From assembly GCA_021818605.1 (NCBI GenBank), contig JAKAUH010000925.1, forward strand, positions 1 through 6,657: a DNA stretch of 6,657 bases, given 5' to 3'. The notes under the pieces were generated by a model. It searched no databases. It was given only the letters and a program-made list of their open reading frames with translations, and had not been told where the DNA came from. This stretch comes from Planctomycetota bacterium. GTDB lineage: Bacteria > Planctomycetota > Planctomycetia > Isosphaerales > Isosphaeraceae. A program made the position numbers and the translations under genes. This document shows, one piece after another, positions 5,401 through 6,657 of this stretch. Position 1 is the stretch's first letter; each line of letters opens with the position of its first letter.

Positions 5401-6657
5401 CCGGGTCGGCCCGCAGCTCACGGAGCAGGCCGAAGCCGTCGAGCCCCGGCATCATCACGTCGGAGAGGATCAGGTCGGGCGGATTCGCCCGGGCCGCGGC
5501 GAGGGCCGCGAGCCCGTCGGGCACGGCGGTCACCGCATAGCGATCGGCGAGCAGGCGCGCGATGTACTCGAGCATGTCGGCGTTATCGTCGGCCAGAAGG
5601 ATGCGCGGCCGCTCGCCGCGGCCACCGTCCGATGCCGGCGCCGGGGTCGCCTCGGCCAGGCCGACCGCGAGGGCCGCCGGCTCGCTCTTCGCCCCGCCCG
5701 TGACCGTCGGCAGCCATCGCAGCGCCTCCGCGACATAGCTCGCCGCGTTCAGAGCGACCGAGGTCGGAGTCGCCCCGTCGCCGATCCGCGATGCGGGAAG
5801 GTGGGCGCGGCCCATCGGCAGCGATACGACGAACTCACTGCCGCGGTCCGGCTCGCTCCGCGCGTGGACCTCGCCGCCGTGCAGGTGAACCAGCTCCTTC
5901 ACCAGCGCCAGGCCAATCCCCGTACCCTCCTGGGTGCGGCCGCGCGAGCCCTCGATCCGGTGAAACCGCTCGAAGAGCAGGGGCAGATGTTCGAGCGAGA
6001 TACCGACGCCCGTGTCGCGGACCGTCAGCACCGCGCGCGATCGCTCGGCGCGGAGGATCACCTCGATTCGCTCCTCGAGCGTGTACTTGAACGCGTTGGA
6101 GACCAGGTTGAGGGCAACCTTCTCCCACATGTCGCGGTCGACGTACACCGGCTCTGGCAGCGGCGGGCAGTCGACCCGGAGCTTGAGCCCGGCCCGCTCG
6201 CAGGCGGATCGGAAGTTGCTGGCCAGATCGGTCGTCAGCCGGGCCAGTTCGACGGGCGCGAACGTCGCCTGCACCCGGCCGGCCTCGATCCGCGAGAAAT
6301 CCAGCAGGGTGTTGACGAGCTTCTGCATTCGCAGGGCGTTACGCTGGGCGACCTCCAGCCGTTCGCGGTGCCGGACCGCGACACCCTCGCCGTCGGCGAG
6401 CACATCCTCGATCGGGCCGAGCATCAGGGTCAGCGGGGTCCGGAACTCGTGGCTGACGTTCGAGAAGAACGTGGTCTTCGCCCGGTCGAGTTCGGCCAGG
6501 GCCTCGGCTCGCTTCCGTTCTTCCTCGTAGGCGTGGGCGCTGGCGATCGCGGTCCCGATGTGGCTGGCGAGCATTTCGAGGAACCCGCGGTACTCGTCGT
6601 CAAACGCCCGACGCGGGCTGATGCCGGCCACCAGGTAGCCGGCCAGTCCGCCCTGGC
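2480..6657 (-). CDS. Giant hybrid sensor histidine kinase with two kinase modules and two receivers (5' end beyond window)
   Basis: The frame is open to the right edge, so the start is outside. Residues are numbered here from the internal GTG at 6631. Order: end of a GAF domain (1-36 plus upstream residues); HisKA with SHEFRTP, phosphoacceptor H61; HATPase with N179, DTGVGI (206-211) and GTGIGLALVK (236-245); receiver 1 with D348/D349, phosphoacceptor D391, S421 and K443; three PAS domains (about 475-585, 591-708, 717-836); a GAF domain (about 865-1003); a second HisKA with AHELRNP, H1026; a second HATPase with N1142, DDGIGIP (1170-1176) and GLGIGLALVK (1200-1209); and receiver 2 with D1266/D1267, D1310, T1340 and K1362. 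All catalytic residues of both modules are present. Charged linker helices (31-53, 458-483) join the modules. No transmembrane segment is visible, so sensing is probably cytosolic, through PAS and GAF ligands. There is no HPt or DNA-binding domain, so output must go to a separate partner. The ligand is unknown. Confidence 0.95.
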   Translation of the reverse strand, partial: QGGLAGYLVAGISPRRAFDDEYRGFLEMLASHIGTAIASAHAYEEERKRAEALAELDRAKTTFFSNVSHEFRTPLTLMLGPIEDVLADGEGVAVRHRERLEVAQRNALRMQKLVNTLLDFSRIEAGRVQATFAPVELARLTTDLASNFRSACERAGLKLRVDCPPLPEPVYVDRDMWEKVALNLVSNAFKYTLEERIEVILRAERSRAVLTVRDTGVGISLEHLPLLFERFHRIEGSRGRTQEGTGIGLALVKELVHLHGGEVHARSEPDRGSEFVVSLPMGRAHLPASRIGDGATPTSVALNAASYVAEALRWLPTVTGGAKSEPAALAVGLAEATPAPASDGGRGERPRILLADDNADMLEYIARLLADRYAVTAVPDGLAALAAARANPPDLILSDVMMPGLDGFGLLRELRADPATATVPVLLLSARAGEEAYVEGLGAGADDYLVKPFGARELLARIRSHLEIARMRQQAEETRHRSDQRIRSILESISDAFFALDRDWRFTYVNRQAEHLLGRTRDDLVGKHLSEEYTAALGTEFEVNYRRAIDENITVSFETYYAPHERWYDVQAYPSPEGLAVYFRDANERRRAEEALRDSEARFRAVVESNMVGIGFWRTDGTITDANDTLLAMIGRTRDEVASGAVKYPDITPPEHQAADDRAMREIAELGSCVPYEKEYVRPDGSRVPVVLGGARLPHDPNRGPFFTLDISDRKRAELALHEATATLRSFYDTSPVMMGVVEVGDDEIRHLTDNAATARFFGVDPESLSGRLASELGVPLSYRREWIRRYRESERTGQPVRFDYPHDLPDGRRWVSAIVYCIESLPGGRSRCSYVAEDVTARKDVEGALHRQSERLRLLWEAATVMLTTEDPDAMLPDLFARIAPELSLDTYFNFVADESGEALHLLSYAGITEDQARAISRLEFGQAVCGTVARTRRPIVATHILQSDDSMLQLARSFGIRSYACSPLLVEGRLFGTLSFASRERDEFDAEDLEFLRTVSHYVTVACERIRLVQQLRDQDRRKDEFLATLAHELRNPLAPIRTGLQVLRLTDNGDDRRLALEMMERQVGQMVRLIDDLLDISRITRNRLELRKARVPLASVIENAVETARPLIDARGHTLVVTLPDEPVDLDADLTRLAQVFWNLLNNSAKYTDSGGRIELTARRQDDEVIVTVSDDGIGIPAEALPGLFTMFSQVEQGRDRAQGGLGIGLALVKGLVEMHGGRVEASSPGIGRGSKFTVHLPVIPAREPATNGAPSPGPPASTRRRVLIVDDNRDGAASLGMMLSLHGHDTRTAHDGLEAIELAEAFRPDLMLLDIGLPRMSGYDVCRRIRGEPWGRSIVIVAVTGWGQDEDRRRSREVGFDQHMLKPIEVPALEKLLASLAPSARPS
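3004..5914. repeat. 19-bp direct repeat within the kinase gene (3004-3022 and 5896-5914)
   Basis: The same 19 bases, beginning CCTTCACC on the plus strand, occur at 3004-3022 and 5896-5914. They encode the GLALVK part of the G2 ATP-binding box in each of the two HATPase domains. The copies are 2892 bp apart, exactly 964 codons, so they share the same reading frame. The match follows from shared protein sequence and similar codon choice. Confidence 0.7.

Noticed and set aside
4756..5421. A 221-codon minus-strand frame inside the kinase gene, with other shorter frames on both strands
   Set aside because: These frames are Ser/Arg/Pro-rich shadows of a gene whose own frame shows continuous domain motifs from end to end.
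6629..6631. GTG as the start of the hybrid kinase
   Set aside because: The frame stays open to the window edge, and the upstream residues (GLAGYL) continue a typical GAF C-terminal strand. The true start must lie beyond 6657.

Overview
The window is high-GC DNA (roughly two thirds G+C by eye) from a bacterial chromosome. It carries four protein-coding genes and short intergenic gaps. Protein style (a multi-sensor hybrid histidine kinase, a LOG-family protein, a non-zinc MDR oxidoreductase and a divergent NagB-like sugar-phosphate isomerase) and degenerate 7-bp tandem repeats between genes suggest a planctomycete, possibly of the Isosphaeraceae/Gemmataceae type. This placement is inference from family resemblance; no rRNA or other taxonomic marker is present.

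Layout, left to right: (1) positions 1-535, minus strand, the N-terminal 178 residues of a glucosamine-6-phosphate deaminase/isomerase-like protein whose 3' end lies outside the window. (2) A 152-bp gap with a perfect 9-bp inverted repeat next to a T run and a short 7-bp repeat series. (3) 688-1689, minus strand, a complete quinone-oxidoreductase-like protein with a clear ribosome binding site. (4) A 137-bp divergent gap holding two small hairpins and five tandem degenerate heptamers. (5) 1827-2426, plus strand, a complete LOG-family phosphoribohydrolase. (6) A 53-bp convergent gap. (7) 2480 to the right edge, minus strand, a very large hybrid sensor kinase with its 5' end outside the window. 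It holds two complete kinase modules, two receiver domains, three PAS domains and one and a half GAF domains.

The genes do not form an obvious pathway. The oxidoreductase and NagB-like genes are co-directional and could be co-transcribed, but the inverted repeat between them may separate them. The LOG gene is divergent from the oxidoreductase and convergent with the kinase, so it is probably its own transcription unit. The kinase has no DNA-binding output domain in view and must pass its signal to a partner encoded elsewhere. I found no CRISPR array, RNA gene, insertion sequence, phage gene or defence system, and I do not see a convincing undescribed system. The most notable items are the tandem double-kinase architecture and the intergenic heptamer repeats.
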